Under the pieces are notes generated by a model. It was not told where the DNA came from and made no database searches. It saw nothing but the letters and a program-made list of their open reading frames with translations. The position numbers were made by a program, and so were the translations under genes. A stretch of 64,000 nucleotides of DNA from Pomacea canaliculata (taxonomy: Eukaryota; Mollusca; Gastropoda; Architaenioglossa; Ampullariidae): positions 12,459,950 through 12,523,949 of the forward strand of contig NC_037596.1 of NCBI RefSeq assembly GCF_003073045.1. Direction: 5' to 3'. Shown in pieces: positions 20,736 through 34,600 of the stretch; the stretch's first letter is position 1, and the number at the start of each line of letters is the position of its first letter.

Positions 20736-22515
20736 CAGGCGGCTGTGTAGACAACAGTGTCAGTGCGATGTCTACATCAAGTGGAGCTGAAGGTTGAGCA
20801 CATCCTGTACTATACTTACATCTTATAAACACTCCAAGCTTTTGTCTTCCTTGTACAGTTTAGTATAGTCATAGCTTCTATGTTCTTTGATAACAGACAG
20901 TGTGTCTTTGTTTCTGATAAAGCACAGTGTTTTAGTATAATGCTTTATGAATAGAGCTGAATTAAATAAATATAATCTAGCAGTAATTTTTGTTTTGATT
21001 ACTTATTTTACAGTCAGTATATTTTGTACTTTAAATTTATAAATCCGTTATAAATCCGTTTGTGTGTATATATGTATATAGCCATTATCTTCTAAGTAAG
21101 CTTTTTGTGAATTCCTTGCAACTAGTATACAGACTGAAAATATCGGTACCGTTATTGTTAAATAAAACCTTAATAGAGATGATGGATTTTATTTTTGGCA
21201 AACTCTGTTTAACTGGTATGTCTGCTTCCTTTTCTTAAACCCAGTTCAGGATCTTTGATTAACAAAAATAATTCAAATAAATGATTTTACAGTAAATTTT
21301 AAATACTAGTTATTTATCTTCTCTTTGGGAGTTCCGTTAGTATTGAAACAAAATTAAACAATAAACGTTCATATGATATATGGGTATCTTATTTTTCAAA
21401 TGTTTGTATTTTATCAAAACATCCATCCAGACCTGAAGAAGTACATTTTCGTCTGGCATTAGACACGTTTCTAAAACAATCTATATTACCTATACATTAT
21501 GTGTATAATTTTGGGGAATTTAGACAAAAGGTTTAATGCATGAGCAAACACGCTGTTCTATACCCCTAATCACTCACGCTCACACAAACGCAAACACTTA
21601 AATTATTCGTTGATCGGAAATTCCCGTACAATGAATGTGTCTATTAATAGTCTGGAGATCTTACAGTGGAGAGACGACCTAAGCCTCACTTCCTCCCGAC
21701 CTCGCAGCCATCAAACAAAGTATGTACAGATCGTTTTATAAATACTAGCTTGTAAACATTACTCAATCTATTATGTTTTTAATAAAACATCTTAAAACTT
21801 TAATGTATTCACGATCTCAGAATGGCATTCCTTTGGGTATAATGCCTGCAGTCTATAATATTAATCACACTTCGGATATACTGCATTATTACAACTCGCC
21901 AACATTGTGAACTATCCCATACTGAAAGTGCAACATGAATGGCTTGGGGGAGAGAGAATGAGCGACAATTCTGATAATTCGGATATTAAAAGTCTGCATT
22001 TCTCGTGCTAATGAAGCAGTTTTCTTAGAACCACGAAAATACAGCTAGGGTCCGAATAATCCAAAACTGTCAATCATTCTCTCCCCTTGACTGGTGTTGA
22101 CTGTTGGGAACCTTGTCAATGGTGTACAAACGTGACGTAGTACACTGTTAGCAGCGCGCGTTAATCGCAGGTGCGATTCGTAGCAGATAACTAATTCACG
22201 GATGGGTTTTGGATGCTGTAATTTAGAGGTTAGTTTTTTTTTAATGCCTATACCTATACAGTATCTGAAGAAACGCAAACCATTTAGGGCTGGTTTTTAA
22301 TCTCGCTAAGAGTGTTTAAATTTCCTCTTTTCTCCTTCCCTCTATTGAGCAAAGTGAGTATGTGACATGACAACAATTTTTTTACATATACAGATAAACC
22401 AGAGATAACCCTAAACTTGCCTTAAATCAGATATGTAGCATTAAAAAAACCTTTGTATACACTTCAGTTGATTTACGGGAACGTCTGTTAATGTTTATGC
22501 TTTTACATTTTACAG
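20736..22515. other. Divergent intergenic region between receptor 1 and the plus-strand membrane gene
   Basis: This 1.8-kb stretch separates two head-to-head genes and should hold both promoters and the missing first exon of the plus-strand gene. One possible start is ATGATGGATTTT at 21180 with a phase-1 GTATGT donor near 21216, but its peptide is a poor signal sequence. I could not place a TATA box or initiator with confidence. Confidence 0.4.
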
Positions 22516-22620
22516 ATATTTCAGAAATGAGTGGCGAAACGTCTCTGAAATTTCTAATTCCCGAGAGTTCATGCCAGAAAGCTTTTGAAGTCTGGGCCCT
22601 GTTTGCTAATGAAACAAAAG
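22516..22620 (+). CDS. Plus-strand gene: ectodomain exon a
   Basis: After TTTTACAG, phase 1 in, ending AAAAG then GTAATT in phase 1. It encodes EMSGETSLKFLIPESSCQK followed by AFEVWALFANETK. Confidence 0.6.
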
Positions 22621-25600
22621 GTAATTGATAAAACCACCAAATGTCTGTTTATATTTCTATCTTTGCTTCGGGATGCCTTTTCTTGGACCCTGTCTGCATT
22701 TCACTGACTCAAAGTTAAAACAAAGGCATTGAGGACTTGCTTTTCTCTGAACGTTTTTTTATGTTTATATCATTCAGTGTAATCTTGTTCTTCATGCTGC
22801 ACTGTTTTTTAATTCGATTTAGCAAGTGAAGTGTGCTTATAGCATGCAAAGTGTGTTGCAGTATGTGAGATTTAACATACAAACATGTGTAGACAGAGTA
22901 GTGTGCTTCTTAACATGTAAACAAGCACATTGTTACATAGAATTGACATGTGTAGACACACAGTGAGAAGTATATTAGCTGTTAGCTGGACTTATCGTGT
23001 AGACACACAGTGAGGAGTATATTAGACTTAACATGTGTTACATTTACAGAGCAGCAGAGCTGAGTAACAGTCGCAAAACTGTAGCCTAGGGGAAGTAACA
23101 GCGGGTAATCATTCTACTATAGACTGCAGTTGTCTCCCATTTATCATGTCCTTTTTTTTTCTGCTACATTTCTTCTTGGTCATAATCTAGTGAAGGAAAT
23201 GAAAGAACCCAGCTTTAAAATCCAATTAGATGAGCCTATGAAACTGCTATTATCCGCCACCATTACCTCTATTTACCTGTATACTTGATAATGTGATTGA
23301 AGTAGTTATTTCTGTATTAAAGTGTAAAACCTTTGAGCGGGTGTTCTTTATTTCTTACTCAACGAAAATGTAGCTTAACTACCCTTTTCATTTTCAGAAA
23401 AAAACATTCAAATAGCTTTTCGTATTCTTAAGAGCTATTTATTATAAAGTAACGAGATCCGTTTTTTTGTTTTATAATATGTTATACAGAAAGCGTTCTC
23501 CGTTGTGACTGGGTAGACATGTATTACTGCGACAGTGCTCCAGGGTATACCCATACACTTGAAAACCGCACTGCTGTAATCACAGTATCACGTGACTTGG
23601 AAAAGAAACCTGAAGATTTCATCTGTGAATCTCTCTTTAGGCCTAAGACTGACCCCATCAGGTGCCTTTGCAAAAGAGCAGGTGAGGATGTCAAAGGAAT
23701 CTTACTGTTTACAATTATTGATTAACTCCTTGTGTGATGATCGTAATTTAGTCGTAAATAACACTAATACAATACAATACACAGCTTTCCATATTAATCT
23801 TAGAGTTACGTAGTTAAAACAATTCACTTGACAGGTTTTAGAGGCGCCACACAAAACAGATAATATATAAAATGTTTTATACCGTGCTTCTGGTGCATGT
23901 TCGTCCCTGCTGACATATATATATATAGTTGTTTAAAGCTACAGAAAAACTTTACACGGCACAGACAACAAAACCTTAGGATCTATATATTAAAAGGGTA
24001 AATACTGTTAACATTTAAGCTGCCTTCTAGTTAGCAGTTTTTTTTCTAAGTCAGATTATATTGTGTCAATATATTTTATACATATTCTAAGATTATCTCT
24101 TGATTATATTATTTCCAGCTGTTTTCTTCAGTATTTAAACTTTGTGGTATTAACTACATCATTAATAATTGTAATGAAATCGGCTACAAATTATATTAGC
24201 CACTAAGACATTTTAGTTAAGGAAGATTCGTTACCATTAAAAACTAAACAGCTGCTCTGATGCACTATCTTTGTGGTTAAAACTGATTTAGAAAGTTAAG
24301 CTCATTACAATTTACAATTTCAATACATAGTACTTCAGATTTATTGTTCTTTGTAGTGCTAGGTGTGCTGCACTCTCATGACTTTAATTCCGTTGGTTGT
24401 TCTACTTTGTAATTACCATTACAAACAGCTATGACTACGATTCAAACTTTTTTAAAGGTAATGATCGAACGATAGGCAGTAACATCTATATATCATCGAG
24501 AAGCACACTTGGTATTATTATTTTCTTTTCGTCTTTACTTACCCTTATTGATATGAAAAATAATGATACCAAATATAAAAATTGTTCGCTTAAAACCATC
24601 AGAACTTTTTATTTGTTCTGTATTTGGTCAACAACTGGCCAATAACAATAATAATGATGATGATGATGATGATGATGATGATGTTGATAATAATAAACCT
24701 CTTCTCTTTCAAATACAGTTTAATCGATAAAACAGTTTAATTAAGGAATATTTGATGAAGAATGTTAGAAATAACAAAGCTATAAAGGAGGAGCATGACC
24801 AGTGTTGTCTGCTAGATTAGCAAAGGAGACAAAAGTATTCAGGGGTCTGAAGTCTACTAAAGACTAGCATCTTGTATTAGAATGATGAAAAAATGGCAAA
24901 AGCAACGAATCAACTTGCACACATGTACTTTCCACCATTTACACTACTGACCGCGATCATTAAATTTTTAAAGAACATCCCATTCACACATTTGCAAACC
25001 TCTGCTTCTAGTTGAGCTGATAGACAGTAACCGAAATTATCTTTTATGACCCTAATAGATGGTTTTCTGATGAGATCAAAAATTTTAATTACCTTGCAAT
25101 ACTGGCAAAAAACACAAACCATGTTGATAAACTTACCCAATTAAAAAAATATTTAATATAACAGCTTTCTTATTTCTGTCACCATCTCTTTGACCCTTCA
25201 ACAACACGCATACATTGAGACAGAAAAAGATGGCAAGGTAGGCAGTCGTTTGGTCTGTGGTCATATGTGTCATTTCAGGTACATTACTGAGGAGGCTGCT
25301 AACAATTCATAGCAACATACATATTGATATATTGACAAACGTCTCCAGAAGACGGCTGTAAATAATAATAATAAGAAGAAGAACAATAATAATAATGATT
25401 GATAAAACGCATGAAGGAGCATACTTTCAAAGCTTGTGACAGGAACGAGACATGGCAAACGAATGATGGAAGGATAAACAACCGCCATGACATGTAATAG
25501 AAGACAAACATAGAAAATATAAGCAGGACTGTAAACAAAAAGTAGGTGTTTAGAGTTTCGTGAATCTCCAGAGAAAAACGAGCAGGCGGACTAGTTAACA

Positions 25601-28600
25601 CATGGAAAAGGTAAAAGAAAATGATAGACTATAGACTATGGCTGTCTTTAAGACAACTTTCTCCATTATCTTAGAAAAGACAAGTTTGTAACTGGGTGGT
25701 AGTTGTTTGACACATTTACATCATGTGTGAACTTCATTAAGAAGTGGCCTCATCAGGGCCTTGGTAAATAATGATGGCAAAATTCCTGTTGACAAACTGG
25801 CCTTAACACTAGTGATGGCGGGAAGTAAAACATCTAAGCATTCTAGATAAAAGACCTGTTGGCATTGAGTCTACCTTGTTGGCTTGGCTTTGAGTGATCA
25901 TCTTTATATCAGTGAATCTTGTGGAATGTTTTGCTGTTTATTTTGGAAGGAAAAGAGCTTCCATCTCACACTGATTTTGCATTTGATCTTGTGGGGGATG
26001 TGTGTATGGGGGATGTGGGTAAAGAGAGGGGCATAAGTCTACTCGTGTATGTGCTCTCTTACCTATTAATGTCTAGGAGGTTTGCGAAGTTTTGGTGGTG
26101 AACTTTGTTTGTGCCTTCTTTTCTTGCTGTTGTCGCTTGCTTTCGGTTCGTATGAGGCGTGTCAAGTCCACCATGGTGGTGTACTGCATTGGTTGCCGTG
26201 TCCGTGTTACTCTCTTCTACTTTATTTGGCTTTCTGGTATGATTTTACTTTCTACTTTGTAGACTGGATTTTAGAACTTTTGATATCTCTTTTATGTGGG
26301 TGTTTAATTTATGGAGATATCTATGGCTATATATTGAGACATAATATAGACTTGAGAGATACATTAATAAAGTGAATTTATATAGCTTCATATCCCAGTA
26401 CAATGGACAATCTTATGGTCAATTACAAAAGCAGACAACCTAACCCCATCAACACAAACGGACAGACACGGATGCACACAACACAACATAAAACATTATT
26501 GTGTAGAGAATGCCATATAATGTGAATAAAGCTGCTCCAGTTTGAAAAACTGATCCAGGCTGCAAATGTTCCCGTCTACACCATAAGTCCAGTCATAGAA
26601 TGATAGGGTTTTTTTTTTCTCTGTTCATCTGGTTGCCTTCAGAATGTATATTTAGAAAACAATTTACAAGCCGTCGAAAGAGAACCATCTATTCTGGAGA
26701 TTGAATAGTGTGTAGTGTCAAGGTGTTCAAGTATTCGCTAGTCTTCACAAGTGATCTTTTCACAGATTAGGATGTGCAAGAGGTACAAAGCTAAAGCTCG
26801 TAGTAAAGATCCACAAATTCAGTATTAGTCTGGGATAAAGGCTGACCAATATATAACTGTAAATATATCTTGCCCATCGACTTAGTAGCTGCATGATGAT
26901 GTAGTAAATAGAAAGTGTGTATCCGTAGGTCAAACAGGATCAAGAACAACGGAGCTGGGAGAAAAATAAAATGAAACCAGAAAAATTTTCCTGTACAACA
27001 AAGTCAGTCCTAATTAAAATAACTGCTTGATAGCAGACTCCAATGAGAGCTTCATGTGGTTTTCGTGCGTACGTTCCGATGAAGTTAAAAAGGTATGACT
27101 GACACTGACAGTCCGAAGAATTGTTAAACAATAAAAGTTTACACATTATACAGGAGAACTAAATATACAGTTTTTTAATTAAAGAAAGAAAGAATGCATT
27201 TGGGACCAAATGCCTTAAAAAACTGTTAAGAATTCCTTAAGTGTAAGTACCATGAACGTGTAAATACCCACAATGCAGTCCTCACCCTGATTGTCTACCT
27301 ACAATACTTCAGGGCATCGTGTGACCCGTACAACTAAGACCATGTTTTAGCATCATGGGGGTGGTCGACACTTAAGTGGAAAGGGAGAAACATGGGCTAC
27401 ATAATGGATAATGGAATTAATTCTTACAACTATGGAAGGTTTTCTAACTGTCGCGATCCTTGTCAGATGCTGGATCTGTGTACTTCCACCACAACACGGT
27501 CAGGGTAGATAGTAGTCAGATGAGTACAGAAAAAAGGAATGGATGATGGTAAGTGGGTATGAGAGGCAGGGGCCGTAAAAAGGCAAGCTGTACACGATAA
27601 ACCTCAGGTTTAAAAAGTCAAGGAGATATATTTCGAAGCATCGACAGTAAGAAAATAAAAACCTGCAAAAGAGGGACAAATTCCCTTGTTGTTATTAGAA
27701 TGTTTTGTGTATACAACCATGTCAACGGGTTACTTCTTGAAAGACTCAGTGGAACAGGTGAGACGATAGTCAGCATCTCTTTAATAAAAGCTCTGGTTAA
27801 AACTAAATACGAGTCATGACAGGAGCATATCGCCATGTCTAGCAGGTGTTATATCGCCATTTTAATCTGGAACTTTTGGCTTCAACCAATTACAACCAAC
27901 ATTTGAAAAAATAAAACTTGGTGTTGACTTTGGAGATTGATATCCGTTTCTGGACAGCCTGCGAGCATCACTGACTGCTATTTATAAGCAAAGTTGACTA
28001 CTGTGCCATGTTAAGAGAGGATTGTGGGAAGGTGCCCTGTGAAATATGATTCCAAGACAATCCTCCCAGACTGTAAGATGTTTAGGTATTTCATCCGTGG
28101 CGTCGTATCCTGGGACAAAGTCTGCGGGGGACGTTCAGACCTCATAGGTGTCAATACTTTAGCCTCATATTGAGGTCACAAAACATTGTGAGGGCCTACT
28201 GATGGTTACATCCAACAGAACTGGATTGTTACATGTTGTGTGCACATTGGCGTTGAACCTTAAGATATTATTGACAAATGAATTGAAATCATTTATTGCA
28301 GTGGCTGGTTCGCTGTAAGCGTGTACTTGGTGGAAGTGTTTTACATTATTTTTCTATTTTCCTTTTCTCTGATATTTGCACAACATTATGTACTTGATTT
28401 TTAAGTAAATAACCATTGATAAACCTAGATTATCGACTGCCCAACAATATAGAGTTGTCCTTTTATTTTTTTTTTAATAATAAAGCTAAATAGTGAAATC
28501 AGAATATTTTAACTGACTGGAGATGTTGACATTAGTTAAACAATCAATTACAGGTTTGTAAAATACAGAAACTACTATACTTCATTGTATAATTTATAAT

Positions 28601-31600
28601 CAAATGTTTTAATTATTATTTTTAAAAAGTGGACTTCTTAGTTACACGTTTAGTGCACTTTTACTTTTGTGTATAGTGAATTGCTAGTCTAAAATAATAT
28701 CTTCGAGAAGAATAAAAAACGCTTAGTTTTCTGCAATTGGTGAATGTTAGTGAATGCTTTTGTTTCCTTGCTTGCTCTAAAAGTCTACTCGCTCTTCTTT
28801 TTTTTCTTTTTTTTTTTTATTCATTATTTATCAGTAATGTCTTTTATACTTGAAGCTGGATTTTTGACGAACAATGTTACAAGTAACAATGGGTTAAGAG
28901 ATGACTATGACCAAGTAATGCTATCCGCTAGATTAGCAATAGGGACGAAAGTGTCGAGTACTATTAATTATCAAAGAGGTCTGCACAAAGACATTGATAC
29001 ATCTAATTGATGATATTTCTTTTATACTAGCTTATTTTGACTGTGGTAGTATTTGTCTTTATAGAACTTTTAGTTCATATGATGGTAATAGCATAACTGA
29101 AAATCTTTAATATCTGTGCAGCCGTTATTATCCCGGAACAGCCTGACAGTGATGGTCCTTGGCAGGTTGGTTTAATCGTGGGCGTGAGCGTGGGCTTGGT
29201 CGTCTTGTTGGTGATCCTGGTCGGGATTTATATCTACATACGTTGTAAGAACGTATTTTATTCTAGTTTTATAATAGCAACAATGTGATACTAGGAAATA
29301 GGACAATTTAAACTATTTAAACAATTACCCTATTGTGTAATGCGAATTCTTCGTATTAAAAGGCTATAAAGAAAGCATTTTTTCCTTTTATATCTTGATT
29401 ATCATCATTTAAGATATTTTTTCAGCTATTCATTGATGATTAATTTTCGTCGGAACGTGGATGCTGAACTGCGTATTGACATATTTTGTAATGCAAATAA
29501 TTCGTATTTAATAGCTGTAAAAACAGCATTTGATTTCCTTCGATATCTTGACTACCGTCATAGTTAAGATATTTTATTTCAACTATTAATTAATTATTAA
29601 TTTTCTTTAAACGTGGATGATGAACTGCGTATGCTCGTATTTGATACGGAAGGTAACAGTCATATATTTAATATAAACTGAATGTTTTCAGGTTGCAGAC
29701 CAAACTCTTCAGAGTCCAAACCGTAAGTTGATTTAAAACATTCTTCCGTACATGTATAATGTATACCGCATCTTACTAAAGCTTAACAGGCATGAAGACA
29801 AACACACATTCATTCTAGCAGAAAGCAACACACACGCACACGCTTTCACGTATGTTAATGAAATTAATTTATGATTATTTATATTAATCACCTAAGCAGT
29901 GATTTATAGACTGCAATAGTTTCAAAGGCTTTGTCTTCATATCTTGTCTGTTGCTTTGTTATTATATTTCTTCCTCGTGGAATAAGGTATGTGGTTATAA
30001 TTGGAGCAGAGAGTTTACTTAATACACACAAATCATGTAAAATTTAATAGCTACAGTGAAAGAATTTTAAAACCAACTAAAATAGCTACTTTTAAAGGTG
30101 TGACACAATCTCGCATTTAAAAAAAATTAAAGTGTAAACAATATCGAATAGTCTGTATCTACAACACATCTTTTGTGCTTTCCTTCACTTTGCTTAGTTA
30201 ATTATTCCATCGTTGGTAAGCCACCTACTTTTGTAAATAATTTTTAAATTTTAAACGAGACTTGGTGTTTGACTACAGAAAGACTAGATATATAAAATGT
30301 CCTGGATCAAACCATTAGAACATGCTGACCGTTACATCTCCAAAGAATGCACTCGAATTTAGAAGAAATGAAACCTCATTTATATCTTTTCACTTATCCT
30401 TACCTGTTACACACAATCCATCTGAAACAATAATTCCATAACCTAGGAAATTATTCATAAGAAAAGTTGTTTGCTGCTTGTTTATAGAAAAAAACAAAAA
30501 CTAGCTATAATAATGTAACAATAAGTTATGATCTCCCAGGTAATATTTGCAATATTGTTCTGTAAAAGATAAAAACATTCATCAAACTTAACTTCTAAGA
30601 AAAACTGAGATTTTAGAAGCATGGTATGAAATAAATAGATAGCTGCCAACAGATTTAAACTATATAGTATGTTTATGATGTAATTACATTTCTAAAATTT
30701 ATTGTTCGGTGGCTATTTTCATTTATTTCTCTGCCAACTAATGATTATATTCACAAAAAACTATTCGACTTCACTAGTGTATACAAGGCCTGTTAAACAG
30801 TTTACATAGCACTGTATCAAAATACTTACAAGGCATCCGTGTCCCTCCTTTCATGGAATGATAGTCTGTTTAACTCTACATACAATGATGTGTGGAGTTT
30901 TGTATACGACTACCAACCAGTTAATCTCATCAAATTATCATTAAGTAACAAGACAGGATCAAAGATTTCCTGTAAAACAAGTGACAGCAGTAATTAGGTT
31001 CAAATCATGGCATACATTACTTAATGAGACCAGAAGACGTATCATGCTTCGAAAAGTCTTGCTATTGCTATTTCCTTAATTTTCTAAAGAAATTCCCATT
31101 TCTGGAATCGTAGGAGAATCACTATTGTTTACAATGACTGTAGATATATATCAGGTAAAGAACTTATAATGCAGTAGCCCTGTGATAAAGTTGTATAACC
31201 CAATATCCACAGAAATTCAGAGACCACTGCGTAAATATAATGGCAATATAAGTAAGATATTAGTTCCAAAATTAGTTTGATATTTGTCCATCACTTCATC
31301 TCTATCTCTCCACCCACCCATGCACGCACACACACATTTTTGTACTGAAATGTGTGTGCGTTAGAGATGGAGAGAGTGATGTACTAATAACTAACTGCAT
31401 CTAGAACTGGTCCCGTGCAGAAAGTGAAATTCTTTTATTGAAGATATCACAAAGCCTGGTGTAATCTATTTCTCCTTCCTTGGACGTGAGCTCCTACGAC
31501 TTTTTTGCAAGAAAAATATTTTGGTTATATGTAAACATGTTAATATTTAATACGTGTTTGTTAGAGATTAAGAGAGAGTGTGTGTTGCATTTCTTTAGAG

Positions 31601-34600
31601 ATGTACTTATTTCAGAAAGCAAATTAAGTATAGAGCTGATTGACCCTCTAGGTGAGCACTAACGACTTTTATGAGGGGAAAATGTTTTGGCTTCTTGCTG
31701 TTAATAGTGCACTTTTAAAGTATATCTCATTTCCGCGGAATGATTAAAAAAGTCAATGTCAACAATATCTGTTCCGTTTTATATGATGAGATGTTAGTTT
31801 TAAATTTAGTTTGATATTTGTCCATTACTGTGTTTCATTCTCCCCTCCTCTCTTCACCTCACACAATCCCGCACGCACACAGATCTTTATATTTTAATAT
31901 CTGTTTGTTAGAGAGGGGGAGAGTGATGCATCTAATTAAATTTACAACTGGTACCTCATTTAAAATGTATTTCTTTGATTGCAGTGATCTTAATGTGAGA
32001 CCTGATGAGCGTAAACCTTTGAAGTGAGCACTTTTAAATTTTTTTGAAGGGAAATATTTTGGCTGTTAATAGTGCACTTTTAAAGACTATCTCTCATTTC
32101 CACGGCACGATGAAAACTATTTCTGGTTATTATTTATTTATTTTGTTTTGGTTTTGTTTCACATATTAAACTTCATCATCAAGACTTTCCGGTTATGAAT
32201 TGCAAATAATAGAGGAATTCACTGCGTCTAAGCTACATAACATGATATCTGATGATAGACGTTTCTGAACCTCTTAAGAAATGGCCTAAAATATAGTTGT
32301 AACTTGACTGTCTCCTACAATACCATGCTACTGGGTTCTTATCGTTTTGACAAAAAAGAAGCTTAGAGGCAACATTGAGACTCCACAGAAAATATCTTTA
32401 CTTTTATGTTTTGTTTTTGTGTTTGTAAAGTGCTGTAGCCTTGACCTGCACTACGATTCCGTGCTAGAAAGGCTTAGTGATGATGATAGTAATGTTGTTG
32501 ATGATGATGATGATGATGATTGATGATTGATGATGATGGTGATGGAGTTTTGTGTTTGCCTATCTTGATGATGTTCTTTAATTGTTTGTAGACATTTTTA
32601 CTGTCACCCAGTAACATTCCCTCTTCTCTGGTACACCACTGGTCCTCAATCGCTTTCTCCCTAGCTTACTTGATGGTACAGTTCTCATCTTTTTATTTTA
32701 AAGCTCCTTTGGGTTAGCTCTTTCCCATCTCTTCGTGGACCTTCTCTGGCCAAATAAAAATTTAAGATGTTGTTTCTTACCCAAAATTATGTCTTATTTT
32801 CTCTACTTCCTAGCACTTCCTGTGTTGTTGACAGTAGCACATTTGATATCTCTAGCGAGGGTGTGTCTAAATTAATTAAGGGCGACGATCGATGTCCTTG
32901 AAGATCTTAGCAATGTTTGAGTCTTGAAATCTCTTTACATTTGGAGGAAATTTTAGTTTACCCACCAATGAGGTGAACTAGTATGCGGCCCAATTATTTT
33001 GCCTTCTGCTCTTTTGATGGAGTCGCCTGAATCACTTCATTCCCAGCTGATAAGCTGAATGGTCCGTTAGTTTTAGCTCTGTTTGATGTTTCTGTTTTTG
33101 AAGGGGGTACCCCTAGTGACTGCGTTCATTTTTGGGGCCATTCTTTGCGTTTCCAGACTCCTTGGAACAGAACTGTGAAGGCCTTTGTAGTTTTTTCCCA
33201 ACCTGCTTAGGCAGCTTAGCTGGCACATTATCAGACCAGGTGACATTTCTCTCTTTAGACTGCTTACATCTCTTTCGACATCGTCCCATAGCACTAGTAG
33301 GTGTGCAGGTATTTCTTTATTGATAAGTTTTAATCCTTATTACTCCCAGAAAGTGCTTTCCTGTCGCTCCTATTGATGTTAATCTTTTATTCATTATTTT
33401 TTTCGATTGCTTTTCTAGCACTGAATTGCCGTGATATTGCCCTGGTTGCTGGCACGTTATAAAACACCAACAAACAAATCCTAGCACTCACGAACCAAAC
33501 GAAAATGGAAACTGATTTTAACTAGTTTAAATCAAACGGAAATATCACAGAGCAGGTTTTACTTACTGATTGGATTATATTATATGAATAATATTGTTAC
33601 TGAATTGCGTGTAAATATATATGTATGCGTGATAACTATTTTGGTACACATAAATGCTCATCTTCACCTTTTTTTGTATGAAATGTTTACATTGCTTTAT
33701 CCAGTTTCCTTGCCTCTTAGAATGATGTTATAGTTAAGTGTTTCTAATCGAATGCAACTTTATTCAGCCTCAAGGAAAAGTCTAGAAATATTACGAATAG
33801 GCACTTGAGCACACATCTTTAGGGAGGCATCTCCATAAATACAAATACATGAAAGAAAAACAAAGCTGTAGATTATCAAGTAGAGATACTGGCAGTGGAG
33901 AAGAGTGGCAGATGTTTATTAATGACAGCATCGGACTTTCCTGTCATGTGTCCTTCACTAGTGACTGGTAGAATGGGTGAAGGAAAAACTAATACTCCTT
34001 TTTAGATGACATCATTTTATTTGCTTCTCTCTTTGCTTCGGTTATTTAAGATGTAAGCTATTCTGTGTCCATGTTTACATCAGAATTATTGATCGTTATT
34101 GACTTTGTATTTTAGCCCTGGTAGTTTCAATTTTTGTTTTCACCTTAAGAATATTAATATTCTTGCTTTCTTGCATTGTCTTCAAACTAGTAAAGAAAAG
34201 ATGAACGCACCGAAAATTTCTGCGACTGACTCACAGAAATCTTCAACGGCGACTTTGATCTGTTTTTCATGTGGAGCTGTGCAACCAAAAGAGGAGACGA
34301 TGTGAGTAAAGTGCTGTAAAGTCGTTACTGTTATTTTTACTTGTGTTTACAAATATTCCTTCACTAACACCACCACACGCAGCTACCACACACACATAGA
34401 CGTCGCGCACAAACATACAAACATGTACTTCCACATTTCAAATACTCATTGTTTAGTAATAAGTTAAAGATTTATTTAATAATTGTTCACGTATTTTGAA
34501 AATGTTTGCAGACGAAGAATATTTCTAATCAAAAATGTAATCGTTACTAAGTTTTACATCTCTTTCGACATTACCGGTAGCACTAGTAGGTGTGCAGGTT

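Larger units (their letters stand above)
23682..29121. other. Long intron of the plus-strand gene
   Basis: 5.4 kb between the ectodomain and membrane exons. It holds a GAT microsatellite (24653-24683), a minus-strand LINE fragment (25625-25895) and repeat pieces near 24.8 and 28.9 kb. I saw no further phase-1 Ig exon, but a divergent one could be missed. Confidence 0.45.

Noticed and set aside
21180-21216. Possible first exon of the plus-strand gene (MMDFIFGKLCLT)
   Set aside because: Phase fits, but the peptide is too short and weakly hydrophobic for a signal sequence; left out of the model.
28744-29010. Plus-strand frame just upstream of the membrane exon
   Set aside because: Considered as an extra exon of the plus-strand gene. 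It has no acceptor or donor in phase and its end matches an interspersed piece at 24.8 kb.
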